A stretch of DNA of 64,000 nucleotides from Alentia gelatinosa (GCA_950022655.1 OX465580.1:4697122-4761121), one strand, 5' to 3'; positions 1 through 12,643 are shown, counted from the stretch's first letter. Notes: generated by a model not told the origin, from the sequence alone. A program made the numbers and translations.

Positions 1-95
1 TTTTTAATATCACCTGAGACAAAGTATTATTTTATACGAAATACATAAAATATAAACATATAATAAATTTATTAAATATATTTTCATTAATTTAC

Positions 96-255
96 CTAGT
101 ATTCGCCGCCATGCCGCATCTTTTTCGGCCTTGCCGCCACCTGTACCTTTATAATTGCCCTTCAGGATGGGTTTTTCCACTATGGCAGCCTGAAGCAATG
201 CAAATAACTCGTCTTGCTTCCATAGCGGTCGTCGTTTTGCAGTGTTTGCGTCCAT
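96..255 (-). CDS. Myb/SANT-like DNA-binding protein, first coding exon (partial)
   Basis: Read on the minus strand, an ATG at 255-253 opens 53 codons plus one base and ends at a good donor (G|gtaaat, intron from 95 downwards). The peptide starts MDANTAKRRPLWKQDELFAL and continues with KGNYKGTGGGKAEKDAAWRR. The pattern K-R-x-x-x-W...E-L...L..A....K..L.G.........K..AW..I matches the Myb/SANT-like DNA-binding domain of NAIF1-type proteins and of Harbinger transposon accessory proteins. An upstream TTG at 264-262 is in frame but is an unlikely start. Helix 3 and everything downstream lie beyond the left edge. Whether this is a host gene or the Myb-like companion of a Harbinger transposon cannot be decided from one exon. 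The domain call is inferred from residue spacing. Confidence 0.6.
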
Positions 256-604
256 TTCATACAATTATTTCTGAAAAAAAACCATTGATATATATTAAAA
301 TTGCATTATCAATATAAACATTTATATATTATATAAATAACACACTAACTGGGATATATTATAGAAAGTCCAATTAAATATTTACTACCATGTCCTGGAC
401 TCGAACCCATGTACCCATATACACCATATATGACACTACCAGTGACAATGCATTTTCGATTCAGTGAACGATAACAGGGGATTTACTCTAATCGGCATTA
501 ATAAACAAATAAACATTTTTTTAACCATTATAATAATTTAATTCATCAATTTTGCTTAGATATTGATAAAATTTACACACCAATACCTTGTTATATGACC
601 ATAT
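256..604. other. AT-rich intergenic DNA, no gene seen
   Basis: AT-rich sequence upstream of the Myb-like exon. I see no ORF, tRNA fold or tandem repeat. It may hold the promoter of that minus-strand gene, but no clear motif is visible. Confidence 0.5.
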
Positions 605-619
605 TCAATGATTCCTTAC

Positions 620-1140
620 CTTGAATCGAGGATTGTTTACAGGTGAGAGATCAACAAAATCCGTTGGTAGGGTACCAGACAATTCTCCTTCCTGTCCGCC
701 CAGAGCCCGAGGAGAGCTCCTTCGGAAGGATATGTCCCCGGGAAGGATTTGGGTCAATTTCAGGAGAGTTAGGCCCCAGGATTTCTCTCCCTCCCGAGGA
801 CAGGGTAAATCGAACGAGATTGAGGAGATCTCCTGAAAATTATCCTCAGTGGAGCTATCCCTCCTGGAGACTCTAGGCCCAGGAGAGTTGAAAATAAAAC
901 ACCCCCCTGGGGGTCGTTTTATTTTCAGCCCGAGGAGACTTGAAATGCCCAAGGAGATGTCGTACGAGGGTTTGTGTTCGATAATTCAAAGTATCCTGGG
1001 GAAGGAGAGTTGTAGCTGACGATGTACGACCTTTCGTCCATTTCCGTTTTATTTTTGATCGTCGGGCGGGGAGACCTCGTGAAAACTGTCCTGGGGCCTC
1101 TCCAAAGTGTCTTAGCGCAGGACACCTCTAGGGGTATCGT
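620..1140. repeat. left part of an interspersed repeat split by a later insertion
   Basis: The stretch with GACAGGGTAAATCGAACG (around 802) and GAGAGTTGAAAATAAAACRMCCCCCTG (around 887) recurs at 4870-5010 with many substitutions. Around 888-928 the copy folds back on itself (GAAAATAAAAC...GTTTTATTTTC). The ORFs here are shadows. This looks like a decayed non-autonomous element; no ends are certain. Confidence 0.55.
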
Positions 1141-1392
1141 GGGTGATTCAAAATAACTAATAAAAACTCAATTCAATTCATTTAAACTATCGGAAATATA
1201 TTTATTATGATTTTAATAAAAACTGGAGGTATCAGATGGAGAATTACTGTGCGATTTACTTAGATTTACAAACATTCATAAATGATGAATTTAGTTCCCA
1301 AAAATACCACTATATGTCACCACAGCACTGACTAAAGAGAGAGTCATTAGCAACCAATAAGAGACCAGTAAACAAGTGAAACTGGCCAATAG

Positions 1393-4300
1393 CAGGGGCG
1401 TACCCAGGATTTTGTTTCGGGGGGGGCACACCTCTGAAGATTGACAAGGGTCCAGCTAGGAAGATCCTCCTGTGGATCACCAGGGCAAATTAAGCCGCGG
1501 ACGCACTTAGATTTTATAGATTAAACTGTATTCAGGATTCTGTTTCAGGGGGAATGTGGGAATTGCTCCTCCTGGGGGTCCAGGGGGCAAAGCTGCCAGA
1601 GGAACTTAAATTTCATGGATTATACAACCTGTACCAAGGTTTTTTTTCTAGGGGCAGGGGTTACACATCTTAGCTGCAAACTTCCCTCTGGGTGTCCAGG
1701 GGGCAAAGCCCCTGAAAACATTTGGATTTTATAGATTATAAAAGCCAACCCCTGGATTTTCTTTGAAGAGGGGCACACACATCTTAGGTTATCTGTGAAT
1801 ATTGTCAGGGTTTAGCAGAAAAGCCCTTTCTGGGGGTCCAGGGGGCAAAGCCCTTGAAAGAACTTGGATTATATGCAATCTGTATCCAGCCTTTTGTTTC
1901 AGGGATGGGGGTTACCCTTCTCAGAGTATCTGGATATATTGCCAGGGTTTTAGCAGCAAATCAGGGGTAAATCCCTGGGAGTCCAGGGGGTAAATCCCAT
2001 AGAAGAACTTGCATCATAAAAATTCTACAAGCTCTCCCAAAGATTTGTTTCAAGGAGGGGGTTACATGTATATGTTCAGCCATCTGGGAATATTGTCAGA
2101 GGTCTAGCATCATGGCCCCCACATGGTGGTCCAGGGGGCAAGGTCCCCAGGATCACATGGCAATATTGCCAGTGGTTTAGGAAAGCCTTTAATGGAGTCC
2201 AGGCAAATCCCCCTGAAACATTTGGATTTCATAGATTACACAGGCTGTCTCCAGGTTTTTGTGTCAGGGAGGGGGAGATACATACCTGAGACCAAGTACC
2301 AAGGGTCCATCATTTAAGTCCTTATGGGGGTCAAGGGGGTGAAACCCCCTGGCTATACTTGGATTTTACACTTATAAAAGCTATACCTAGGGTTATGTCT
2401 TGGAAAGATTTATACACCAGATACTACCTGGGGAGATTTCAGGGGTCAGTCGCAAATTCCAACTGGTAATCCAGGGGGCACATCCCAGAAACACTTGGAT
2501 TTTATACATTATGCAAGTTGTTCCAAGGATTTTTGTTCAGGGAGGGTGTTACATACCTGAAACTACCTAGGAATATCAGTGGGGGTCCAGTGGCAAAGTC
2601 CCCCTGGGGGTCCTTGGGACAAATCCCTTAGAAGGTCTTGGCTTTTATACATTACACAATTTGTATTCATAATTTTTTTCAGTGAATGGGGTGGTCACAG
2701 ACAAGATTATTTGGAAAGATTAGAAGGGGTCCATGAGATAAATCACCCCTAATAGCTTATTTTTAGGTGGCATACTTGCCTTGTTGAATGACACTGAAAC
2801 AAGGGCATATAGGCATGTGCTTATTTGGGGTGGGGGGGGGGGCACAATTTCTACTATCATAACCACATTCCCCTCAAGCAGCATTCACCAGGGTCATACC
2901 CAGGATTTTGTTTCAGGTAGGGGGCACACCTCTGACTACCTTGGATGATTGGCTTGGTCTCCAAGGGGGCAAAGCCCCCAGCAGCATTTAGAATGTGTTG
3001 ATTATACAAGCTGTATCCAGGATTTTGTTGGAGAAGGTCATATTCCTGACACTATCCAGGGGTCAAGAAGTAATGCCCCAGTTGGGAGGGGGGTCCAGGG
3101 AGAAAATCTCTCAGAAGAATTTGGATTTTTATTTTTTTTTAAATACACCTTAGGATTGTTATGGGGAGGGGGAGCCATACACCTAGGATTACATGGGTAG
3201 CTTACCAGGGGTCTAGCAGCAAAGCCTCTGCTGGGGATCCAGGAGGCAAAGCCTCAAGATTCACTTGGGTTTAAGATTTTATACAAGCTGTATCCAGAAT
3301 TTTTATTGAGGGAGGGGGATCGTTACACACCTGAGACCACCTGGAATGTTGCCACAAGAGTAATAGCATAGCCCCTCTGGGAGTTTCAGGGGGCAAAACT
3401 CCTGGAAGCACTTTGGTTTCAGATATTATTTATACAGTCTATATCCATGATCTTGTTTCAGGAAGGGTTACACACCTGAGACTACCTGGGGGGATTGTGA
3501 GAAGTCTAGGGGCAAATTGCCTCCTTTGTGATCCAGGGGCCAAAACCCCTGAAGTGTTTGGCAGGGACTCCGGCAACAAAGCTCCTCCTGGGAGTTTGGG
3601 GGTGAAGTCCCTGGAAGCAGTTGGATTTCTAGGTTGCTAGGGGTCCTGTGGCATAACCCTTCCTTGGGGTGCACTGATGAAACCTGAGGACTTGCTAGTG
3701 AGTGGGGCCACACACCTGAGATTATTTGGGAATATATTGAGTAATCAAGCCAATCCCAGGGGTCCAGGAGGCAAAGCCCCTGGATGTATTTACATGTTAG
3801 TGACTCTATTTAGGGGAAGAGTTTTTATACACCTGAAACTACATGTGAAGATTGCCAGGGGTCCAGTTGCAAAGACCCATCTGGGAGGTCCAGGGGTCAA
3901 AACTCCTGGAAACACTTGGGTTTCATAATTCAGAAATAACAATGGGTCAGGGGTAAAGTGCTTCTTTAGGGATCCAGGTGGGGAGAGGGTGAAGCCCCTG
4001 GGTGCACATGTATGTCAAAAGATGATACAAGCTACATCCAGAATTTAATTCAAGGGGGGGGGGGCACACATCTGAGGCTATTTCTGAACATTACAAGGGG
4101 TCCAAAAGGAAAGCCTATCCTCAGGGTCAAGAGGGTGAAGCCCCTTGAGGCACTTGCATTTTACTGTGCCTAGGATTTTGTTTTCAGGAAGGGGTTTTAC
4201 AGACCCTGACTGCATGGGAAGATTGCCAGGTGTCTGGTGGAAAAGTCCATCTGGGGGTCCAGGGGGCAAAGCCTGCAGAAGAACCTGGCTTCTATATTTT

Positions 4301-4784
4301 ATACAAGATGCCTCTTGGATTCTGTTTCAGGGACCAGGATGGTTACCGATCTAAGGCTATTTATGAAGATTGCAACGCCCCTCTTTGGAGTCCAGGGGCC
4401 CCCTGAAGAGCTCTTTCTCTATTTTGGGGACATATGTGCTTTGTTGAATGAAGTACATATGGTAAGAGGGAGGATTTTTTAGAGGGTGGGGGGGCACACC
4501 TTGGACTACCTAACATGCATCTTTCAAGTGTGTACCCTAACCCGGAGGGCCCAAAAAAAAATTGAATTAAATATGAAAAAAAAAAAGTACCCCAAACCGC
4601 ACCCCTAGATAGATTTCAATATCTTAGCCCATTCTTGTATAATGCTGTAACTTTTTAACTATGATAGATAGAACAAAAATTCAAAAAACAGTGTGTATAG
4701 AATTTTCAGTCAGAACAAACCATCCTTGGAAAAATTTCGGGGGGGGCACGTGCCCCCTGTGCCCCCCCCCTGGGTACGCCCCTG
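1393..4784. mobile_element. 3.4-kb TIR element filled with degenerate internal repeats
   Basis: The left end starts CAGGGGCGTACCCAGG and the right end finishes with its complement, CCTGGGTACGCCCCTG. Both flanks carry the 5-bp direct repeat AATAG (1388-1392 and 4785-4789), which reads as a target-site duplication. The interior is about 16-20 diverged copies of a roughly 165-bp unit containing GTCCAGGGGGCAAAGCCCC, a 'TTGGATTTTATAGATTATAC' segment and a 'CAGGATTTTGTTTCAGGGAG' segment that resembles the terminus. No transposase is seen. The TIR start CAGGGGCG is hAT-like and a 5-bp duplication would fit the hAT5 group; that assignment is inference. Confidence 0.75.
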
Positions 4785-4789
4785 AATAG

Positions 4790-5030
4790 GAAGAGACTGG
4801 TTACGAGACCTCGTTCAAGTCTCCTCCAAACTCTCCTACAGGCATATTTTGTCCTGGGGTTCTCTCCGATGACGAGGATTTCTCTCCCTACGGACGACAG
4901 GGTAAATCGAACGCGATTGACGACCTCTCGTCCAATAGGTCGCCCGTGGAGGTATCCCTCGTGAGAGCTCTCCTCACCAACGAGAGTTGAAAATAAAACG
5001 ACCCCCTGTGGGGGAATCACCATAGTTCTA
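4790..5030. repeat. second copy of the 0.6-1.1 kb repeat
   Basis: Shares GACAGGGTAAATCGAACG and GAGAGTTGAAAATAAAACGA with the copy left of the inserted TIR element. It lies immediately outside the AATAG target duplication, so the 3.4-kb element landed between, or within, two related repeat units. Confidence 0.5.
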
Positions 5031-5064
5031 AATTATGATTTCAGTACAGATAGAAACAAATCCT

Positions 5065-5260
5065 AAGGATAGAAGTACATCTGTGTAGACAAACACAAAA
5101 AAGAGTAGCAGGATTCAGTTAAGAACTGTACGAGATTCTCACTCTCGTGGCTCTTCAGTCTCCACGCCCAGGTTTGGTTCACTATGTCTCTATGTATGGG
5201 AGCAACTTCAAGCGGATTCGACGGAATTCTACCGTTTTAAATATAGTAGGTAAATAATAA
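5065..5260 (+). repeat. left arm of a long inverted repeat (partner 12885-13070)
   Basis: About 190 bp, ending GAATTCTACCGTTTTAAATATAGTAGGTAA, is the diverged reverse complement of 12885-13070 (shared words: AGCGGATTCGACGGAATTCT, GAGATTCTCACTCTCGTGG written here as seen, GGTTCACT). The two arms point inward around 7.6 kb of DNA that holds two large minisatellites. Confidence 0.7.
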
Positions 5261-5639
5261 AAAAACGCAAATGTGCGCACATCGGAAAGTGCTTTTTTAG
5301 GCTAGGTTGACTAGGGCCTAATGATTAAGTTTGCTATAAAATATATTTTCCTCTTTTGAATATATATGGCAGACACTCTCTCCATAATATCGTATGAAAC
5401 GTTTCTCTTCCCTTGGCCTAAGTCACCTCTTTGACCCTGTTGCCATGGTGACTTATTTTATGACCCCCTCCTCTGACCACATACGGTGACCTAGTTACAA
5501 ACTTTAGGGTTCTTAAGCAGTGCCTTATATAGGGTCAGAGAAAAGGACTCCTAACAAGCTTCAAATCAAAATATTCAAGGAAAATAAGGATTGAGAGCCA
5601 CGGAAAGATATGTGTTATCTGTCAAATAGGATATATTGG

Positions 5640-6330
5640 ATTATCTCTGAAGATGTGTGGGTGTACATCAGACAGATTCGTCGCAAGTCCATAAAATGTA
5701 ATTAACACCGGCCGAGGGTAATAAAAAACGGCGGCGCCCGTCACATCACACACAATCTCCCCAGTGTGGCCGGACTTGCGCGTGTGTGCGATGCGACGAA
5801 TCCGTCGCATCGCACATCATGAGATGTTCATGATGTGCGACGGATCCGTTGCACAAGCATGGAGTGCTTACCATAATAAGTTTGTATAAAAGCCTGTTGT
5901 ATTTGAGTCCATACCTCTGGGAGGCCTACATGGTGTGTCTTGTGGGGAATGATTAGCACCTACTGGTATGACAGCACCATGTCTCAAAAGGTGTGATAAC
6001 ATAACAAGCTGTGGAAACGGAAGGCTCTGACTGTAAATGTAAAGATGTGTCTATTTTTTTCTTTTTCCTTTCCTGAATGTAATTATCTTTGCATATCTTT
6101 GTGAATATAAACCATTTCTAATATCTTTACATTATTAGTCAGTATACATACCACTGGTTTCCGAGTATGCCACTAACACTGCGACTATTCTGTTGCACCA
6201 GTGTGGCATACCCTGCACTTTACTTGAGATTGAATGCAACAAATCCATCGCAGTTGGTGTAATAAAACAGGGTCGACCGACGTTAATGGGCCCATAAAAG
6301 ACGTGCAACAAATCCGTCTCTCTGATGGAG
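5640..6330. mobile_element. hairpin-rich element with CGAATCCGTCGCA words (decayed)
   Basis: At 5785-5816 TGTGCGATGCGACG and its exact complement face each other across a 4-base spacer. A second foldback, CATCATGA...TCATGATG, follows directly. Related words (CAACAAATCCRTC, GCGACGGATCCGTTGCAC) recur to about 6320. The pattern is that of a non-autonomous DNA element with many internal repeat words. No TIR or target duplication could be fixed. Confidence 0.45.
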
Positions 6331-6646
6331 CCGGGCCTTAAGTAAAAGGTTTCAGTTACTCCCCTTAACATTATAGTATTTTTCCCCTATATTAGCCTGT
6401 ACTTGCCCCATCAAAATTCAATTTTTTAGATCATAAATATGCTTGAGAACATCATTAGAGTCTACTGCATTCTCTTCTCTTCTAACCAACTTAATTTCAT
6501 CAATATGATTTCGGATTTCTATGTAGAAATAGCTGAAATTTCAATTTCTGGCTTCAGAATTTCAATTTGAAGATCTCTGAAAACCGTTAAACTGCATTAA
6601 ATCTGGGTTATGGGTAAGGGTCTATCACCGTACCACGTCGGTAATC

Positions 6647-8240
6647 AGCGAAAATAGGAACTTGTGAATAGACTGAATTATAGGATTCCTCAATAGGGTC
6701 TATAGATATCACTTACCCGACCTGTAAAAATAGGAACTTGTGAATAGACTGAATTATGGGATACCTCAATAGGGTCTATAGATATCACTTACCCGACCTG
6801 TAAAAATAGGAACTTGTGAATAGACTGAATTATGGGATACCTCAATAGGGTCTATAGATATCACTTACCCAACCTGTGAAAATAGGAACTTGTGAATAGA
6901 CTGAATTATGGGATACCTCAATAGGGTCTATAGATATCACTTACCCGACCTGTAAAAATAGGAACTTGTGAATAGACTGAATTATGGGATACCTCAATAG
7001 GGTCTATAGATATCACTTACCCGACCTGTAAAAATAGGAACTTGTGAATAGACTGAATTATGGGATACCTCAATAGGGTCTATAGATATCACTTACCCGA
7101 CCTGTAAAATAGGAACTTGTGAATAGACTGAATTATGGGATACCTCAATAGGGTCTATAGATATCACTTACCCGACCTGTAAAAATAGGAACTTGTGAAT
7201 AGACTGAATTATGGGATACCTCAATAGGGTCTATAGATATCACTTACCCGACCTGTGAAAAAAGGAACTTGTGAATAGACTGAATTATGGGATACCTCAA
7301 TAGGGTCTATAGATATCACTTACCCGACCTGTGAAAAAAGGAACTTGTGAATAGACTGAATTATGGGATACCTCAATAGGGTCTATAGATATCACTTACC
7401 CGACCTGTAAAAATAGGAACTTGTGAATAGACTGAATTATGGGATACCTCAATAGGGTCTATAGATATCACTTACCCGACCTGTGAAAAAAGGAACTTGT
7501 GAATAGACTGAATTATGGGATACCTCAATAGGGTCTATAGATATCACTTACCCGACCTGTAAAATAGGAACTTGTGAATAGACTGAATTATGGGATACCT
7601 CAATAGGGTCTATAGATATCACTTACCCGACCTGTAAAATAGGAACTTGTGAATAGACTGAATTATGGGATACCTCAATAGGGTCTATAGATATCACTTA
7701 CCCGACCTGTAAAAATAGGAACTTGTGAATAGACTGAATTATGGGATACCTCAATAGGGTCTATAGATATCACTTACCCGACCTGTGAAAAAAGGAACTT
7801 GTGAATAGACTGAATTATGGGATACCTCAATAGGGTCTATAGATATCACTTACCCGACCTGTAAAAATAGGAACTTGTGAATAGACTGAATTATGGGATA
7901 CCTCAATAGGGTCTATAGATATCACTTACCCGACCTGTGAAAAAAGGAACTTGTGAATAGACTGAATTATGGGATACCTCAATAGGGTCTATAGATATCA
8001 CTTACCCGACCTGTAAAAATAGGAACTTGTGAATAGACTGAATTATGGGATACCTCAATAGGGTCTATAGATATCACTTACCCGACCTGTGAAAAAAGGA
8101 ACTTGTGAATAAACTGAATTATGGGATACCTCAATAGGGTCTATAGATATCACTTACCCGACCTGTAAAAATAGGAACTTGTGAATAGACTGAATTATGG
8201 GATACCTCAATAGGGTCTATAGATATCACCCGACCTGTGA
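6647..8240. repeat. 76-bp minisatellite, about 21 copies
   Basis: Near-identical units run from AATAGGAACTTGTGAATAGA to TCACTTACCCGACCTGTAAA. The only recurrent variants are the A-run at the junction (TAAAAATAGG, TAAAATAGG, TGAAAAAAGG) and rare point changes. The first unit is more diverged than the rest. Strong homogeneity implies recent expansion or gene conversion. No coding or RNA function is visible. Confidence 0.95.
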
Positions 8241-8514
8241 TAAAGTTGCTGAGTTACTCAGTGGTCACTTTATTCTACAGTGAATGAACCAGCTCCGCAT
8301 GAGCGCTTTGAACCAAGATGGCGCTGTTACCATGGTTACCGCCCAACTTACCCGACCTATTGTTGCTATGGATACCACTTACCCGACCTATAGGCTAACA
8401 GCGGAACCCCGAAAACCCGGAAACCAAACCTGTGTCGGGAGAGTGATAAGAGTCACGTCTGGAGCTCAGGCATGTGACCTATATTCTTCCCGTGCTTGCC
8501 TAGACTTGTTCAAG

Positions 8515-8665
8515 ACTTTTAGTGGCTTCTTTTACAGCAGCTAACTTAGGCTCAATACCCTTAGTAAACTTTTACTTAGTTTTATAGGCCTCTTTAACAG
8601 CAGCTAACTTAGGCTCAATGCCCTTAGTAAACTTTTACTTAGTTTTATAGGCTTCTTTTACACCA
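8515..8665. repeat. 64-bp tandem duplication, 2.5 copies
   Basis: The unit AACTTAGGCTCAATRCCCTT plus its flanks (CTTCTTTTACAGCAGC, AACTTTTACTTAGTTTTATAGG) is repeated head to tail. It follows the 76-bp array after about 280 bp of unrelated sequence. Confidence 0.8.
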
Positions 8666-8944
8666 GCTAACCTTTTGACCCTTCAAGAGCCACACATCAT
8701 TCACCATGTACTCATACTATACCAGGCACTAGAACCAATTGTGGCCTTTGTATGACCAGCTTTTGAAGTCAATATTATTAAAAGAAATTTAAAATTTAAA
8801 ATTTCCAGTAAATCTGTATTTTTTATTAGAACTTTCCGATATTTTAAAGACCTACTGGTAACATTTAGCATAATATCTCATATAATTTTTTATGATTCTG
8901 TGATAGTTTTTCAAAAAGTTACAAAGAAACAAATACAGAGTGGT

Positions 8945-9440
8945 TTATCCATTCCATATGGGAATGCCATATGGCATTGTCCGGCCCTGGCCAGGGGACT
9001 GCCATATGGCACTGTCCTGCCATGGCCAGAGGAATGCCATATGACATTATGTTTACAATATTAAAGACAAATGCGGGTAGTTGGGGGATTTCTAAATTTT
9101 ATTGAGTTTTGAAAATAACTCTGGATAATATAAGTTCCATATATCAGTAAATAGAAAATGCAAAAAAAAATGGCATGTCACCATACTAAATTCTATGAGA
9201 GGGCCATCTGAAAATGTAAGTGCTTAACTATTGGTGTCTATGGGAAACTGCAATATTTGACTTTTTGGCTAGATAACAGTGATGTGCTATTGCTATATTT
9301 AAATAATTCTGGATTCTGTTAGTTGGGAACATGTACAAATGATAAATGCTAAAACAATACTATGTCACCATACTAAATTCTATGGGAGGGCCATCTGAAA
9401 AGATAAGTTCTTAACTATTGGTGTCTATGGGAAACTGTTA
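8945..9440. repeat. palindromic GGAATGCCATATGGCATT words and a diverged duplication
   Basis: At 8955-9050 GGAATGCCATATGGCATTGT and variants occur three times. Then a 75-bp stretch starting GTCACCATACTAAATTCTAT occurs at about 9177 and again at 9364. No gene is seen between 8665 and 9690. Confidence 0.65.
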
Positions 9441-9699
9441 CATTTTCATGAACTCAGATGGCAGCACCAGTGTGAATTGAGTAGCAACAAGGGGCGCTGC
9501 GATACCTACCCGCATTTGTCTTTAAGCACCATTCAATACAATGGAATGTCTCTGTGTATGGGAAGGCCAGGCGTTCGCAATAACAGGTGTTAGGGGATTG
9601 TTCACATGGCTACAGAGCTGGGAATGTTATTACAATCATGGATGGGGTAGTGAGAAAGCTGGAAACAGACTTGACTGGGGGAGAGGATGGGTGTCACTG

Positions 9700-11207
9700 A
9701 GTTAGACTCTAGTACAGTCTGTTGTCGCCAGGGCCAGGGCACACCGGCTCAAACTCTAGTACAGTCTGTTGTCGCCAGGGCCATGGCACACCGGCTCAAA
9801 CTCTAGTACAGTCTGTTGTCGCCAGTGCCCTACAGGCTCAAGCTCTAGTACAGTCTGTTGTCGCCAGGGCCAGGGCACACCGGCTCAAACTCTAGTACAG
9901 TCTGTTGTCACCAGGGCCAGGGCACACAGGCTCAAACTCTAGTACAGTCTGTTGTCGCCAGGGCCAGGGCACACAGGCTCAAACTCTAGTACAGTCTGTT
10001 GTCACCAGGGCCAGGGCACACAGGCTCAAACTCTAGTACAGTCTGTTGTCGCCAGGGCCAGGGCACACAGGCTCAAGCTCTAGTACAGTCTGTTGTCGCC
10101 AGGGCCAGGGCACACAGGCTCAAACTCTAGTACAGTCTGTTGTCGCCAGGGCCAGGGCACACAGGCTCAAACTCTAGTACAGTCTGTTGTCGCCAGGGCC
10201 AGGGCACACAGGCTCAAACTCTAGTACAGTCTGTTGTCGCCAGGGCCAGGGCACACCGGCTCAAACTCTAGTACAGTCTGTTGTCGCCAGGGCCAGGGCG
10301 TACCGGCTCAAACTCTAGTACAGTCTGTTGTCGCCAGGGCCAGGGCACACAGGCTCAAGCTCTAGTACAGTCTGTTGTCGCCAGGGCCAGGGCACACAGG
10401 CTCAAGCTCTAGTACAGTCTGTTGTCGCCAGGGCCAGGGCACACCGGCTCAAACTCTAGTACAGTCTGTTGTCGCCAGGGCCAGGGCACACCGGCTCAAA
10501 CTCTAGTACAGTCTGTTGTCGCCAGGGCCAGGGCACACCGGCTCAAACTCTAGTACAGTCTGTTGTCGCCAGGGCCAGGGCACACCGGCTCAAACTCTAG
10601 TACAGTCTGTTGTCGCCAGGGCCAGGGCACACCGGCTCAAACTCTAGTACAGTCTGTTGTCGCCAGGGCCAGGGCACACAGGCTCAAACTCTAGTACAGT
10701 CTGTTGTCGCCAGGGCCAGGGCACACCGGCTCAAACTCTAGTACAGTCTGTTGTCGCCAGGGCCAGGGCACACCGGCTCAAACTCTAGTACAGTCTGTTG
10801 TCGCCAGGGCCAGGGCACACAGGCTCAAGCTCTAGTACAGTCTGTTGTCGCCAGGGCCAGGGCACACCGGCTCAAACTCTAGTACAGTCTGTTGTCGCCA
10901 GGGCCAGGGCACACCGGCTCAAACTCTAGTACAGTCTGTTGTCGCCAGGGCCAGGGCACACCGGCTCAAACTCTAGTACAGTCTGTTGTTGCCAGGGCCA
11001 GGGCACACCGGCTCAAACTCTAGTACAGTCTGTTGTCGCCAGGGCTAGGGCACACCGGCTCAAACTCTAGTACAGTCTGTTGTCGCCAGGGCCAGGGCAC
11101 ACCGGCTCAAACTCTAGTACAGTCTGTTGTCGCCAGGGCCAGGGCACACCGGCTCAAACTCTAGTACAGTCTGTTGTCGCCAGGGCCAGGGCACACCGGC
11201 TCAAACT
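9700..11207. repeat. 47-bp minisatellite, about 32 copies
   Basis: The unit is CTCTAGTACAGTCTGTTGTC followed by GCCAGGGCCAGGGCACACCG and GCTCAAA. Two diagnostic variant sites (ACCGG/ACAGG and AAACT/AAGCT) are unevenly distributed, so variants are clustered in blocks. One short unit with GCCAGTGCCCTACAGG lies at about 9820. The open frames of 60-90 aa at the right end are products of the periodicity. Confidence 0.95.
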
Positions 11208-11936
11208 GAGACTGTTTTGTGCTGCCATTTTAAGGCAGAAATTCCTGCGTGCCCCCAGGATGCACCTGGAAAATGGCGGATCGCTGTATCTAACCTCTTG
11301 TGTCTTGCGATCCAGTAACCAGCAATATGATACGGTATCCCTCTTGTCAAACTGATGCTATTAATAGAACAGCCAACCCTGCAGTGCCTCTTACCACATG
11401 GGACTGGCCAATGGGACCCATGCTCTGTTAGACCTTCACGTACCGTAACCCGAAGGCGGCGCGGTGCGTGGACGGACTATCACTGAGTCGGCTGTGGGTG
11501 GGTTCCCGGGTGGTGTGGCTGGCTGGTGTTAGTGTTCATACTGTCTTATGCTAAAGGATGCCTGAATAAATATCTATACATAAGTGAATAATACTAAAAA
11601 TAATCCTGATACAAAATATACTTATAGGTCAGGAAGGCATATTAGGGACTAAGGTGGGATCCGGTTTCCCTACCAATTCTTATAGACTGACTTGGGCTGC
11701 TAATTAGTTTAAGGAAGCATTTGCTTGTATATAAAAACTAAAGGAAAAACATTCTCGGAAATTATGATATAAAACTATTGCATCATTTCAAACCATGCAT
11801 TACTTCACCATTTTCTGCCTACCACGACAATGCTTTAACATATGGCACATATCTTAAAAAGGGGCTTTTTGCTACATTTCTATTTTGGTAACAAAACAGT
11901 CCATTTTTACTTCTACTATGAGTACAATTATAGTTA
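11208..11936. other. no gene seen
   Basis: Mixed-composition sequence after the 47-bp array. A GC-richer patch (11400-11530) shows no convincing exon. Nothing else is supported. Confidence 0.4.
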
Positions 11937-12643
11937 GGGGCCCCTCCCACCTACTACGATTAAGTCTACGATTAACCCTTTGGCCGTGTCGGCGACAAAC
12001 TGAAAAAATCGTGGAGGTGTCGCCCACGAACTTGTCAATTAGTCAGGTTTTGTCGCGGACCCATGCGCTGCACGCCGACGCGCTACGACGCACTACAACA
12101 AAAAAACGTTAATCGTAGAGAGTCTACGAAATTCAAACATGTTTGAATTTCGCAGCGCGTCGTAGTGCGTCGGCGACAAATACGGCCGCGTAAATCTCTC
12201 TTATATGTGAGATACTTAACCGAAAGTTATGAAATTTGCAGATCCGGTGGGTTGTATATGGAAGATACTGCACTGCAAATTTGGTGTCATTCGATAAAGA
12301 CTAAGGGCTTCAAAACAATCTTTTAAGGTTTAATTTGGAACTGGGTTTTTTTTTGGTCTAAAAAAAGATACAGTATTGGTAGGTATATACTATTAAAAAT
12401 CTATTATAACGATGCTTTATTTCTTTGAATTATAACAGGTTTTATATATCCTACCTCAGGTATATAATCAAAATTGTTTTCCTGCTCTTTTTTTGTCGCC
12501 GACCAGCCGGGTACAAAAACAACCCTCCTAATACACTACGACGCGCTACAATTAGGTCGTAGATGGTAGCGCGTGTCGCCGACACGCGCTGCCATCGGGA
12601 ACTTAATTGTAGTGCGTCGTAGTAGGTGGGAGGGACCCCTAAA
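11937..12643. mobile_element. TIR element (GGGGYCCCTCCCACCTACTAC) with central palindrome
   Basis: The left end GGGGCCCCTCCCACCTACTA is matched in inverse at the right end (TAGTAGGTGGGAGGGACCCC). The flanks read TTA on the left and TAA on the right, so a 2-bp TA duplication is the simplest reading. The interior repeats the words CGTAGTGCGTCGGCGACAA and GACGCGCTACGACGCACTAC in both orientations. A perfect 26-bp palindrome at 12127-12152 is centred on CAAACATGTTTG. There is no transposase ORF. A TA-target superfamily (for example ISL2EU or Tc1/mariner-like) is possible. Confidence 0.7.

Noticed and set aside
8284..8544. 86-aa ORF after the 76-bp array
   Set aside because: No recognisable domain; contains leftover ACTTACCCGACCTAT repeat words from the adjacent array.
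6647..11207. Possible CRISPR arrays
   Set aside because: The arrays are direct tandem repeats without unique spacers, in a eukaryotic context.
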